This document shows positions 7,022 to 16,069 of a stretch of DNA of 64,000 nucleotides, piece after piece. The notes below the pieces were generated by a model. It worked only from the letters and a program-made list of their open reading frames with translations, was not told the DNA's origin and made no database searches. The translations under genes were made by a program, and so were the position numbers. Numbering within the stretch: the first letter of the stretch is position 1; every line of letters starts with the position of its first letter. The DNA lies in contig JAJDCP010000191.1 of assembly GCA_029260765.1 (NCBI GenBank), forward strand, positions 1 through 64,000, read 5' to 3'. Origin of the DNA: Planctomycetota bacterium (GTDB lineage: Bacteria; Planctomycetota; J058; JAJDCP01).

Positions 7022-9487
7022 ATGCTCGGTTTGATCAAGCGCTACACGCGCTGGCTGCACACCAGCTGGCCCGCAGGAACCGTCGAGAAACTTCCGCTCG
7101 TGGGCGAAAACGGGCGCACCAACGTCCCCGGGCTCTACGTCGTCGGCGACCTGACGGGCATCCCCCTGCTCAAGTTCTCGGCCGACAGCGGGGCCAGGGC
7201 CGTGCGCGCCATCCACGCCGACCCGAGCCTGCAGAAGAGCCGGCAGACCGCATCGTCCGAAGATGTCGTCGATGTCGCCATCGTCGGTGGAGGCGTTTCG
7301 GGCATGGCCGCCGCCCTCGAGGCGCGCGAGCTCGGCCTGTCGTACACACTCATCGAAGCCACCCAACCTTTCAGCACCATCGTCAACTTCCCCCGCGCCA
7401 AGCCGATCTACGCCTTCCCCACCGAAATGGAGCCGGCCGGACAGATCCGCTTCGAAGCAGAGATCAAAGAACCCCTGCTCGAAGAACTGTATGCGCAGAC
7501 ACGTGAGGTCGAGGTGCTCGACGCACGGGCAGAGAAGGTGGTCCGCAAAGCGGGCCTGCTCGAGGTCGTGCTCGCCGGCGACACGCCCAACCTGCGGGCC
7601 CGTCGGGTGGTCGTGGCCATCGGCCGCAGCGGCAACTTCCGCAAGCTCGGCGTGCCGGGGGAAGAGCTCGACAAAGTCGTCAACCGCTTGCACGATCCGC
7701 AAGACTTCCACGCCAAGGACGTACTGGTGGTCGGCGGCGGCGATAGCGCGATGGAGGCCGCCATCGCGCTGGCAGGCTGTGGTGCCCGGGTCACCCTGAG
7801 CTACCGCCGACCCGAGTTCTCCCGGCCCAAGCCGGGCAACATCGAGAAACTGCAACGCCTGGCTGCTGATCCCGAGGCCGAGGCCGAGGTCTCTGAGCCG
7901 AGCAGCGAGCGCGTGACCACAGCCACCGGCCGTTGGGTCAGCGACAGCCAACGTATGCGCAGCGGCTCGAAGCTGACGGGCAGCGTGCGGCTGGCCATGG
8001 CCAGCACCGTCAAAGAGATCGACGCCGCGCAGGTGGTGCTCAGCTTCAAAGATGGTCGGGACGATGAGACTCTTCCCAACGATGCGGTCTTCGCGATGAT
8101 CGGCCGCGCCGCGCCCCTCGAGTTCTTCCGCCAGAGCGGCGTTTCGATCATCGGCGACACACGCAGCCGCAAGTTCTGGATCACCTTTGCCCTGATCCTG
8201 GTGTTCTGCGTCTGGATGTTCCATTGGAAGAAGACCGACACTCTGGTGGACAACTTCTTCAAGGCCCGGCATTGGTTCCCACACAACCTGGCGGGCCTTT
8301 ATAAGTCGGTCGGGGGCAGCTTCGCCACCATGGCCGGCGATCCGAAAACAGTGCTCGGTGCGGTCCTGGGAGCCACGAAAGACCCGGGCTTCTACTACTC
8401 GCTTCTCTATTGCGTGCTGGTTGTGGTGTTTGGAATCCGCCGGATCCGGCGACGCAAGACTCCCTATGTCAAGGTACAGACCTGGACGCTGGCCGCCATC
8501 CAGATCATTCCCCTGTTCCTGCTGCCCTATTTCCTGTTGCCGTGGATGGGGAACAATGGCTGGTTCGCGGAAGGCGCCAGCCTGCACTGGTTCGGTGAGA
8601 CCTTCTTCCCCGACAAGAGCTACTGGCGCTCGTTCGGCTTCGTCCTGGCCTGGCCGCTGTTCGCCTACAACTGGTTCAGCGCCCAGCCGATCTGGGGTTG
8701 GCTGATCGTCGGTAGCATCCAGACCTTCGTGCTGATCCCTCTGATCGTCTGGAAATGGGGCAAGGGAGCGTATTGCGGCTGGATCTGCTCGTGTGGCGCG
8801 CTGGCCGAGACACTCGGCGACGCCCATCGCCACAAGATGCCCCACGGCCCTTTCTGGAATCGCCTGAACATGGCGGGCCAGGTGATTCTCGGGGCCTGCA
8901 CAGCGCTGTTTCTGCTGCGTATCGCGAGCTGGGTCGCGGGTCCAGAGAGCTGGCCGAGCTCACTGTTCAACCTGCTGCTGTTCGGCAACAGCGCCGATGG
9001 CAGCAGCCATCCGGTTCTCGGCTACTTGAGCTACAGCTACGTGATCGACGTTCTGCTCGGGGGAATCGTCGGCATCGCGTTCTATTTCCACTTCAGTGGC
9101 CGGGTCTGGTGCCGTTTCTTCTGCCCCCTGGCCGCATTGATGCACATCTATGCGCGCTTCACGAAGTTCCGCATCCTGTCTGACAAGAAGAAGTGCATCA
9201 GCTGCAACGTCTGCACCAGCGTGTGCCACCAGGGCATCGACATCATGAGCTTCGCCAACAAGGGCGTGCCGATGGCCGATCCACAGTGCGTGCGCTGCAG
9301 CGCCTGCGTGCAGTCATGCCCGACCGGCGTGCTGCAATTCGGCGAGATCGACACGAAGACTGGCGAAGTGCTGAAGGTCGATGCTCTTGCAGCCAGCAGT
9401 GTGCGGCAGCAAGAAGGTCATCAAGGCTTCCTGAAGTTGTCGGCTGACGCGAGCACAGGCCGCATCTCGGGAGGTTTCACCGAGTAG
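7022..9487 (+). CDS. membrane redox protein: thioredoxin-reductase-like FAD/NAD(P) module fused to polytopic 4Fe-4S (NapH/NosR/CcoG-like) module
   Basis: Predicted 821-residue fusion. The N-terminus (about 1-65) resembles the C-terminal flap of thioredoxin-reductase-like flavoproteins (VPGLYVVGDL). Residues about 82-380 hold an FAD Rossmann motif GGGVSG (89-94) and a second nucleotide motif VVGGGDSAMEA for NAD(P)H. Then come about six membrane helices, a CGWICSC motif (Cys585/589/591) as in NapH/NosR-type proteins, and two ferredoxin clusters: Cys725/728/731/735 and Cys756/759/762/766. The likely job is to pass electrons from NAD(P)H through FAD and [4Fe-4S] centres at or across the membrane; the acceptor is unknown. 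The ATG at 7022 has an AGGGAGA site; an upstream open stretch is not conserved. Neighbouring sigma/anti-sigma genes suggest stress or redox regulation. Confidence 0.85.
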   Translation: MLGLIKRYTRWLHTSWPAGTVEKLPLVGENGRTNVPGLYVVGDLTGIPLLKFSADSGARAVRAIHADPSLQKSRQTASSEDVVDVAIVGGGVSGMAAALEARELGLSYTLIEATQPFSTIVNFPRAKPIYAFPTEMEPAGQIRFEAEIKEPLLEELYAQTREVEVLDARAEKVVRKAGLLEVVLAGDTPNLRARRVVVAIGRSGNFRKLGVPGEELDKVVNRLHDPQDFHAKDVLVVGGGDSAMEAAIALAGCGARVTLSYRRPEFSRPKPGNIEKLQRLAADPEAEAEVSEPSSERVTTATGRWVSDSQRMRSGSKLTGSVRLAMASTVKEIDAAQVVLSFKDGRDDETLPNDAVFAMIGRAAPLEFFRQSGVSIIGDTRSRKFWITFALILVFCVWMFHWKKTDTLVDNFFKARHWFPHNLAGLYKSVGGSFATMAGDPKTVLGAVLGATKDPGFYYSLLYCVLVVVFGIRRIRRRKTPYVKVQTWTLAAIQIIPLFLLPYFLLPWMGNNGWFAEGASLHWFGETFFPDKSYWRSFGFVLAWPLFAYNWFSAQPIWGWLIVGSIQTFVLIPLIVWKWGKGAYCGWICSCGALAETLGDAHRHKMPHGPFWNRLNMAGQVILGACTALFLLRIASWVAGPESWPSSLFNLLLFGNSADGSSHPVLGYLSYSYVIDVLLGGIVGIAFYFHFSGRVWCRFFCPLAALMHIYARFTKFRILSDKKKCISCNVCTSVCHQGIDIMSFANKGVPMADPQCVRCSACVQSCPTGVLQFGEIDTKTGEVLKVDALAASSVRQQEGHQGFLKLSADASTGRISGGFTE

Positions 9488-9546
9488 AAACGCGGGCCTG
9501 GCATCGGTTCCGTTGATGAAGCGGCGGTTGCAGCTACTCTGCAGAT

Positions 9547-10809
9547 ATGAACGAGCCGCCGGATGAATTCGATTGGCTGAACGCCTTCTACCGCGACCTC
9601 GAGGGTTGCGAAGAGGACGACGAGCTCGGCGTGGACGTCGACGCCAGCCCCGTCATCCAGCTCGTCGATCAGCTGTTGGCCGAGCTGGTCAGCTGTGAAG
9701 CCAGTAGCCTCCATCTCCTTCCCCAGGCCGACGGCAGCGTCGCGGCACGCCTGCGGGTCAGTGGCGTGCTGGTGCCCTCGAGACACCACCCACTGGCGAG
9801 CTCATTGCGGTTGCCCCTGACCGCGCGCCTCAAGATCGTGGCCCACCTCGATATTGCTGAGCGGCAGCGACCGCAGCGGGGCTTGCTACGCTTCGGAAAA
9901 CGACGTGAGCCGCTGCGCGTGACCATCACTCCGACCCGCCATGGGGAGTTGTTGGTGCTGGAATTCTTGCGCGCGGGTCAAGCGCCCGAGACGCTGGCAC
10001 AGCTGGGCCTGCAGCCGGAAGATCTGGCCCTGGTGCAGCGCGGGCTGCGCTCTTCTCCAGGCCTGGTGCTCGCCTGCGGCCCGCGCGGATCGGGGCGACG
10101 CACCTTCTTGTGGGCCTGCCTGCGGGCCTTGCATGGCCCACGGCGGGCTGCGATGAGTCTCGACTATGGAAGCCTGCAAGAGCTCGAAGGGGTCGCCCAG
10201 GTCGAGCTGCGCAGAGAGACCGGCTTCGACCTGGCTGACGCCCTGCGCCAGCAGTTGCACCGCGACCACGACGTGCTGTTGCTCTGCCAGCTCGACAGCC
10301 TCGAATGCACACAGCTGGCGGTGCAGGCCGCTCTCGACGGACATTGGGTGCTCGCGCGCCACAACACCAGCGATGCGGTAGCGAGCATCTTCCGCCTGCT
10401 CGACATGGGCATCGAGCCGTGCTTCGTGGCAGACAGCCTGCGCCTGGTGGTGGCGTGCCGGCTGCTGCGGCGCTTGTGTGCGGCGTGCCGTGAGGAGACG
10501 ACTGCCGAGCCAGACTACGAGCGCTGGTGCCCCGGTTTCCTGGCCGCCTATCCGAGCGCCGTGCATCGGCGCCTGTGCCGGCCCGCAGGCTGCGAAGGCT
10601 GCGGGGGAAGCGGCCTGAAGGGCGTGCTGCCGATCTTCGAGAGTCTCAGCCTCGACGCCAACCAACGGCGCCTGCTGGCGATGAGCCCGTACAACCAGGC
10701 CGACTCTCTCCGAGCAGGCTTACGCAGCCTGCGGGCGTCCGCGCTGTTGCTCGCCCAGCAGGGGCTCACAAGTCTCGATGAGGTGCTGGGAAAGACACCC
10801 GGTCCCTGA
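9547..10809 (+). CDS. degenerate GspE/PilB-type secretion ATPase homologue
   Basis: Predicted 420-residue member of the type II secretion/type IV pilus assembly ATPase family (GspE/PilB), shorter at the N-terminus than usual. The overall fold signature is retained: Walker A region GPRGSGRRT (178-186), an aligned Walker B region (242-251), GHWVLARHN for the His box, RLLDMGIEP and a tetra-Cys zinc site (Cys311/314/349/352). Key residues are lost: Walker A Lys is Arg184, and the catalytic Glu of VGEIRD is Gln248 in LCQLDS. It probably binds nucleotide poorly or does not hydrolyse it. No other secretion or pilus genes lie nearby; instead it is 20 nt before an acyl-CoA synthetase gene. No strong ribosome site is seen before the ATG. 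Confidence 0.82.
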   Translation: MNEPPDEFDWLNAFYRDLEGCEEDDELGVDVDASPVIQLVDQLLAELVSCEASSLHLLPQADGSVAARLRVSGVLVPSRHHPLASSLRLPLTARLKIVAHLDIAERQRPQRGLLRFGKRREPLRVTITPTRHGELLVLEFLRAGQAPETLAQLGLQPEDLALVQRGLRSSPGLVLACGPRGSGRRTFLWACLRALHGPRRAAMSLDYGSLQELEGVAQVELRRETGFDLADALRQQLHRDHDVLLLCQLDSLECTQLAVQAALDGHWVLARHNTSDAVASIFRLLDMGIEPCFVADSLRLVVACRLLRRLCAACREETTAEPDYERWCPGFLAAYPSAVHRRLCRPAGCEGCGGSGLKGVLPIFESLSLDANQRRLLAMSPYNQADSLRAGLRSLRASALLLAQQGLTSLDEVLGKTPGP

Positions 10810-10829
10810 GCCAGCTCGCCGGAGCTTCG

Positions 10830-12626
10830 ATGCCAACTGACGTCCGCCAGATCCACCTACGCGAGCTGGGCCGCGGCCTTTGGGGCCTGCTCGGGCGCTT
10901 GCCAGGCGTGTGGAAGCTGGTGCGCACGCTTGCGCCGACCCGCCCGGACACTTCGCTGTCCCTCGGAAGGCTGCTCGAACAGACGGCCGCGAGGCTCCCG
11001 CATCAGGCCGCGGTCTGGTTCGAGGAGCGTGTCGTCAGTTACCAAGATCTCAATGCGCAGGCCAACCAACTCGCCCGGGTCTTCCGCCGCCAGGGCCTGC
11101 GTGCGGGCTCGGTGGCCGCGGTGCTGTGCGGCAACCGCCCCGAGCTGCTGGCAGTTGTCGCCGGGCTCGCCAAACTCGGCGCGCGCGCGGCCCTGCTGAA
11201 CAGCGAGCAGCGGCAGGCCTCGCTGGAGCATAGCCTGCGCTGCGTAAATGCCCGCTGGCTGATCGTGGGCGAAGAGCTGGCCGCGGTCTGGACCGCCCTG
11301 CCCGAAGCCCACGATCGCCCGGTGCTGTGGCTCGCCGACCAGCGCCAGACCGCCCCCCTGGGGATCGACCTGTTGGCCGAGGCCGCGCGCGAAGCGCGCT
11401 TCAACCCGGCGGAGACGGCCGCTGTGCGCCTCAAGGACCCTGCCTTCTTGATCTTCACCTCCGGCACAACCGGCATGCCCAAGGCTTCGATCATGTCTCA
11501 CCAGCGCTGGATCGGGGCCGGCTTGATGTTCGGAGCGGTGTGCCTGCAGCTCGGTCCTGAAGACACCCTGTACGCGCCGCTGCCCTTGTTCCACAACCAT
11601 GCCCTGACCGTCTGCTGGTCGAGTACCCTGCAGGCCGGGGCGACCCTGGCCATCCGACGGCGTTTCAGCGCGTCGGGATTCTGGCAGGACTGCCGCCGCA
11701 GTGGGGCGACCTGCATAGCCTATATCGGCGAGGTCGCCCGCTACCTGCTCGAGCAGCCTGCCGATGCGCGTGACCGCCAGCATGCAGTCCGCAAAGCCGT
11801 CGGGCTGGGCTTGCGGCCCGAGCTGTTCCGCCCTTTCAAACAACGCTTCGGGCTGGAGGAGGTGTACGAATACTACGGGGCGAGTGAGCTCAATTCGGGC
11901 TTCTTCAACATCCTCAACCTCGAAGGCACAGTCGGCATCTGCCCCTCTCCCTGGGCCATCGTCGCCTGCGACCGGAGCAGCGGACAGCCTCTGCGGGGTC
12001 CCTCCGGACGGCTGCGGCGGGTTGAAAGCGGAGAGGCCGGTTTGCTGCTCTTGCAAGTCAGCGAGCGGTTTGCTTTCGACGGCTATACGGACGAGGCGGC
12101 CAGCGAGAGCAAGCTGCTGCGGGACGTGTTCGCGCCCGGAGACCTGTGGGTCAGCTCTGGAGACCTGATGCGCCACGTCGGCTTTGGCCACCTGCAGTTC
12201 GTCGATCGGCTGGGCGATACCTTCCGTTGGAAGGGCGAGAATGTCGCCAGCGCCGAAGTCGAGAAGGTTGCCTGCAAAGCTCCGGGGATCCGTGCCGCCG
12301 CTGTGTATGGCGTGCGCATCCCGGGCGCGACCGGACGTGCCGGAATGCTGGCCGCGGTCGCCGAGCAACCGCTCGAGCTTGAAAGTCTACTGCAGGTTCT
12401 GCGCCATGACCTGCCCCGGCATGCGCTGCCGATCTTCGTGCGTCAGTGCGCGCGCCTCGAGACCACGAGCACCTTCAAGATCCGCAAGGCGTCGCTGCGC
12501 GCGCAGGGCTATGACCTGGCGCAGGTCTGCGATCCCCTGTTTGTGTTGCTGCCGGGCGCCGAGGCCTACCAGCCTCTGACAGCGGAGTTGTTCGCGGACA
12601 TCTGCGCCCGGAGTCACCCCTTTTGA
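10830..12626 (+). CDS. long/very-long-chain acyl-CoA synthetase (AMP-binding, FATP/FadD6-like)
   Basis: Predicted 598-residue ANL-superfamily enzyme that activates a fatty acid to acyl-AMP and then acyl-CoA. The AMP-binding motif FTSGTTGMPKAS, the YYGASE adenine motif, and the C-terminal GDLMR...RLGDTFRWKGENVAS and TSTFKIRK motifs with the catalytic Lys are all visible. The sequence order and the GDTFRWKGENVAS block fit the fatty-acid-transport-protein (very-long-chain) branch. Overlap of 4 nt (TTGA) with the next gene and a 20-nt gap to the gene before place it in an operon with acyltransferases, where it would supply acyl-CoA for wax-ester or triacylglycerol synthesis. Confidence 0.9.
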   Translation: MPTDVRQIHLRELGRGLWGLLGRLPGVWKLVRTLAPTRPDTSLSLGRLLEQTAARLPHQAAVWFEERVVSYQDLNAQANQLARVFRRQGLRAGSVAAVLCGNRPELLAVVAGLAKLGARAALLNSEQRQASLEHSLRCVNARWLIVGEELAAVWTALPEAHDRPVLWLADQRQTAPLGIDLLAEAAREARFNPAETAAVRLKDPAFLIFTSGTTGMPKASIMSHQRWIGAGLMFGAVCLQLGPEDTLYAPLPLFHNHALTVCWSSTLQAGATLAIRRRFSASGFWQDCRRSGATCIAYIGEVARYLLEQPADARDRQHAVRKAVGLGLRPELFRPFKQRFGLEEVYEYYGASELNSGFFNILNLEGTVGICPSPWAIVACDRSSGQPLRGPSGRLRRVESGEAGLLLLQVSERFAFDGYTDEAASESKLLRDVFAPGDLWVSSGDLMRHVGFGHLQFVDRLGDTFRWKGENVASAEVEKVACKAPGIRAAAVYGVRIPGATGRAGMLAAVAEQPLELESLLQVLRHDLPRHALPIFVRQCARLETTSTFKIRKASLRAQGYDLAQVCDPLFVLLPGAEAYQPLTAELFADICARSHPF

Positions 12627-13786
12627 AGCGCCTGCACGATCCGCGCGCGCTCGGACTCAACCCGCAGCGGCTCGCCAAGCTCGACCGCGCAGCTGCTGCC
12701 GCTGTGCGGGCTGCAAGGCTGCCCGCTGCTCAGCTGGCCGTGGCCCGGCGGGGCCGGCTCGGCCTGTTGCGCAGCTATTCCAGCGCCGGGCCCCCGCCGG
12801 AGACGCCCCTGTTCGTCTGCATGTCGATCACCAAGGCGCTGACGAGTGCGGCCATCTGGCTGCTGTTGCAGGAAGGCGCGTTGCGACTCGAAGACCGGGT
12901 CTCCACGCACGTGCCAGGGTTCGGAGCCGGCGGCAAGCAGCATGTCACAGTCGAGCAACTGCTGACCCACACCGCCGGCTTCCCCGACGCGCGCATGCCC
13001 ACCGCTGACGGCGTCGACCCGGCCAGGCGTCTACAGGTCTTCGCCAGCTGGCAGCAACAGTTTCCGGCGGGCCAGCGCTTCGAGTACCACCCGCAGGCCA
13101 GCATGTGGGTGCTGGCCGAGCTGCTGGAGCGCTGCAGTGGGCGGGACTTCCGTGGCTTTGTCCGCGAGCGCATCCTCGAGCCGCTCGGCCTGGACAGGTT
13201 GCAGCTCGGGCTCTCCCCGACCCGGTCGTCCCGGGTTGCGCCCATCAGCTTTGTGGGCCGGCCGCTGCCCGGCCTGCTGCTGCGGCTGCTCGGCTTGCGC
13301 GTGCCCGCTTTTGCCCAGGATGAAGCCTACTACCTCAGTTACAACCGGCCGGAGGTGCGGGCCATCGGTGTTCCCAGCAGCGGCGCGGTGGCTGACGCCG
13401 GGGCCCTGGCTCTGTTCTTCCAAGCGCTGCTCGACGGTGGGCAACAGCTGGCCGGGCGGCGGCTTTGGACGCAGGAGACGTTGCGTGCGGCCCGGACCAA
13501 CCGCACCGGAGCGATGCGTGACCCGATCACGGGGCGCGCTGCGCTGCGCGGCCTCGGGATCGTGTTGGCTGGAGAACAGGGAGGTACCTTCCGCGGATTT
13601 GCTCCGACTTGCTCTGCGGACAGCTTTGGGCATCCTGGTATGGGGGGGCAGGTCGCCTGGGCCGACCCGCAGAGTGGGATGTCCTTCGTGTTCTTGACAA
13701 GTGGATTCGACCGCAACTGGCTGCGTCTGGGACTGCGGAACCTCAAGCTGTCGAAGTTGGCAGCGCGCGCGGTGGAGGGCAGCTGA
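12623..13786 (+). CDS. beta-lactamase-family serine hydrolase/esterase in lipid cluster
   Basis: Predicted 387-residue serine hydrolase of the beta-lactamase/esterase superfamily. The catalytic SxxK is Ser68-I-T-Lys71 (CMSITKAL); the second motif Tyr155 is in FEYHPQAS. There is no signal peptide, so it should act in the cytoplasm or be membrane-associated. It starts with TTG at 12623, sharing TTGA with the stop of the acyl-CoA synthetase, and its stop overlaps the next ATG (TGATG), so all are translationally coupled. In this context it may hydrolyse or transfer acyl groups (lipase-like), but the substrate is unknown. Confidence 0.85.
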   Translation: MKRLHDPRALGLNPQRLAKLDRAAAAAVRAARLPAAQLAVARRGRLGLLRSYSSAGPPPETPLFVCMSITKALTSAAIWLLLQEGALRLEDRVSTHVPGFGAGGKQHVTVEQLLTHTAGFPDARMPTADGVDPARRLQVFASWQQQFPAGQRFEYHPQASMWVLAELLERCSGRDFRGFVRERILEPLGLDRLQLGLSPTRSSRVAPISFVGRPLPGLLLRLLGLRVPAFAQDEAYYLSYNRPEVRAIGVPSSGAVADAGALALFFQALLDGGQQLAGRRLWTQETLRAARTNRTGAMRDPITGRAALRGLGIVLAGEQGGTFRGFAPTCSADSFGHPGMGGQVAWADPQSGMSFVFLTSGFDRNWLRLGLRNLKLSKLAARAVEGS

Positions 13787-14628
13787 TGGCGCGTCTGTTC
13801 GACCCCCTGGTAGCCTGGCTGAGCAAGGAAGTGGAACGTTCGCAGCAGCTGACTCGGGACCGCCAGTTCATCGAGGACCTGCTGCCCTGGCTGGAGCGTT
13901 TTGCCGGCTATTTCGACGCCGAAGTGCGCGGCCTCGAAAACCTGCCGGCGCAGGGGCCTCTGATGTTGGTCGGCAACCACTCGGGTGGGGCGCTGGCTCC
14001 CGACGTCGCGGCCCTGCTGCTCGCCTGGTACCAGCAGCGCGGGCTCGACGAGCTGTTGGTGGGGCTGGCCTTCGATGCGGCCTTCGGCCTCCCGGTGCTC
14101 GGCAGCATCCTGCGGCGGCTCGGGCTGCTGCCGGCCAGCCAGCAGAACGCGCGCCGGGTCTTGCGCGAAGGGGCGAGCCTGTTGGTGTATCCCGGCGGTG
14201 CCCACGAGGTCTTCCGTCCCTGGGCTGAGCGCAACCGCGTCGATTTCGCCGGGCATCGGGGCTTCGTCCGCCTGGCCCTGCGCGAGCAGGTTCCGGTGCT
14301 GCCGGTGGCCGGCCACGGCGCCCACGAGACCCTGGTGGTCCTCAGCCGGGGCGAGAGTCTCAGCCGCTGGCTGGGCCTCGATGCCCGCTTGCGCATCAAA
14401 GTCTGCCCGCTCGTGCTCCCCCTCCCTCCCCTGCCCGCCCGCATCACCGTCGAGATCGCCCAACCGCTCGATTGGTCATGCCACGGGCCCGAGGCGGCGG
14501 ATGATCCCGAGGTCGTCGAGCATTGCTACCAGCAGATGGTTGCCCAGCTGCAGGCCCAGCTCGACATGCTGGTGGACGAACGCCCCCGCCCGTTGCTCGG
14601 CCGTTTTGCGGAGCTGTGGACGCGATGA
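13786..14628 (+). CDS. lysophospholipid/monoacylglycerol acyltransferase (LPLAT, MGAT/DGAT2-like)
   Basis: Predicted 280-residue acyltransferase. The catalytic region reads VGNHSGG, with His-containing motif NHSGGALAPD rather than the strict HxxxxD of PlsC, and is followed by YPGGAHEVFRPW and LPVAGHGAHET. This arrangement is typical of the LPLAT branch related to MGAT/DGAT2. It would transfer an acyl chain from acyl-CoA to an alcohol or glycerolipid. The ATG at 13786 overlaps the previous stop (TGATG), and its own stop overlaps the following WS/DGAT start (ATGA), so it belongs to the same operon. The exact acceptor is not known. Confidence 0.87.
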   Translation: MARLFDPLVAWLSKEVERSQQLTRDRQFIEDLLPWLERFAGYFDAEVRGLENLPAQGPLMLVGNHSGGALAPDVAALLLAWYQQRGLDELLVGLAFDAAFGLPVLGSILRRLGLLPASQQNARRVLREGASLLVYPGGAHEVFRPWAERNRVDFAGHRGFVRLALREQVPVLPVAGHGAHETLVVLSRGESLSRWLGLDARLRIKVCPLVLPLPPLPARITVEIAQPLDWSCHGPEAADDPEVVEHCYQQMVAQLQAQLDMLVDERPRPLLGRFAELWTR

Positions 14629-15977
14629 AGCGGCTGGCGGGCATCGACGCGAACTTCCTCTACTCGGAGACATCGACGGCCTTCATGCACACGCTGAAGA
14701 TCGCAGTGCTCGACGTCGCGGGCCTGCCGCCAGGCGATCTGTTCGCCCGCTTCGCGCATGTGCTCGACGCACGACTGCACCTGCTGCCCGGCTTCCGTCA
14801 GCGGGTGCTGTTCGTGCCCTGGGGCCTGCATCATCCCATCTTGGTCGACGACCCGGAGTTCCGCCTTGAGCGCCATCTCCAGCAGCGTCAGGTGCCCGCT
14901 CCTGGGGACAGGCAGGCGAGGGATGCCGTCATCGCCGAGATCTCTGCCAGCCCCCTGCCTCGAGACCGGCCGCTGTGGGAGATCAGCCTGCTCGAAGGCA
15001 TGGCAGACGGGAGCGTGGTCTGCGTCACCAAGCTGCATCACTCCCTGGGAGATGGGCTGGCCTGTGCCCGCATGCTCCAGCGCGTCGTCAACGAACAGGA
15101 CCTGCCCCGATCAGAGTCCCCGGTATCGCGGCCGGCCAAGGCTGTAAGTCTGCCTGCTGCCTCACAGCTGATCCGTGCAGCTCTCAGAGATCAGGGCGGC
15201 CGTGCGCGCCGCTTCCTGCCCTTGCTGTCGCGCACCTTTCGTGCGCTGCTCGATCGCCGCCACCTCAGCCCCAGCCTGGCCTTCAAGGCGCCGCGCACGC
15301 TCTTCAACCGCAGCCTGCCCGCGAGCCGCAGCTTCGCCTCGACCCGCTTGCCGCTGGCCGGGCTCAAGGCGCTGGCCCGACAGCTGCGAGTCACGTTGAA
15401 CTCATTGGTATTGGGCCTGGTGTCTGTCGCGCTCGACAACTTTCTCGATACTGCGCCCGCACAGCCCCTGCTCGCCAGCGTGCCGTTGGGCGTGGCCGAT
15501 GAGCGGCTGTCCGGCAACCATGTGTCGAACTTGATCACCTCCTTGTGCAACGACCAGCCCGATCCACAGGCCCGCGTGCGGGCGATCCATCGCACCATGC
15601 AGCAGGTGCGCGCCGCCCACGAGATCGTCGGCGCGGGCGCGATGCGTGCCTGGGCGGAGTACACTCCCGGGCTCCCCTTCTCGCACGCGATGCAGCTCTA
15701 TTCCCGCTGGCGCATGGCTGACCGCCACCGTCCGGCGGTGAACCTGATCGTCTCCAACGTGCGCGGCCCGGCAGAACAGCTCATCGTAGGCGGCGCCCGG
15801 CTGACAGGCCTCACCTCGGTCGGGCCCATCCTCGACGGCATCGGCTTGAACATCACGGCCTGGAGCTACGCCGGACAGCTGAGCTTTGGCCTGCTCTCCC
15901 ATGGCGAGCTTCCCAGGCCGCTGGACCAGCTGGCCTGTGGCCTGCACAACGCGCTGCAAGCCCTGCGGCCCGATTGA
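14625..15977 (+). CDS. wax ester synthase/diacylglycerol acyltransferase (WS/DGAT)
   Basis: Predicted 450-residue bifunctional WS/DGAT family enzyme, which esterifies acyl-CoA with fatty alcohols or diacylglycerol to make storage lipids. The active-site motif HHSLGDG (residues 138-144) matches HHxxxDG. PLWEISLLEG precedes it, and the late motifs LIVSNVRGP and GIGLNITAWSY are typical. Length is normal for the family. The ATG overlaps the previous stop by 4 nt. Together with the acyl-CoA synthetase and LPLAT upstream this makes a compact neutral-lipid cluster. Confidence 0.92.
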   Translation: MKRLAGIDANFLYSETSTAFMHTLKIAVLDVAGLPPGDLFARFAHVLDARLHLLPGFRQRVLFVPWGLHHPILVDDPEFRLERHLQQRQVPAPGDRQARDAVIAEISASPLPRDRPLWEISLLEGMADGSVVCVTKLHHSLGDGLACARMLQRVVNEQDLPRSESPVSRPAKAVSLPAASQLIRAALRDQGGRARRFLPLLSRTFRALLDRRHLSPSLAFKAPRTLFNRSLPASRSFASTRLPLAGLKALARQLRVTLNSLVLGLVSVALDNFLDTAPAQPLLASVPLGVADERLSGNHVSNLITSLCNDQPDPQARVRAIHRTMQQVRAAHEIVGAGAMRAWAEYTPGLPFSHAMQLYSRWRMADRHRPAVNLIVSNVRGPAEQLIVGGARLTGLTSVGPILDGIGLNITAWSYAGQLSFGLLSHGELPRPLDQLACGLHNALQALRPD

Positions 15978-16069
15978 GGCAGAGCGGCTGCCATGAGCGC
16001 GGTTGCACACACCCCAGCCATGGGACAGAATGGGCAGCCCGCGGGACGCACCGCGGAAAGGAGTCTGCC

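Noticed and set aside
6278..8845. Long open frame on the minus strand (855 codons) opposite the redox gene
   Set aside because: It is antisense to a gene with clear FAD, NAD(P) and 4Fe-4S motifs. Its translation has no recognisable domain; long antisense frames are common in GC-rich DNA.
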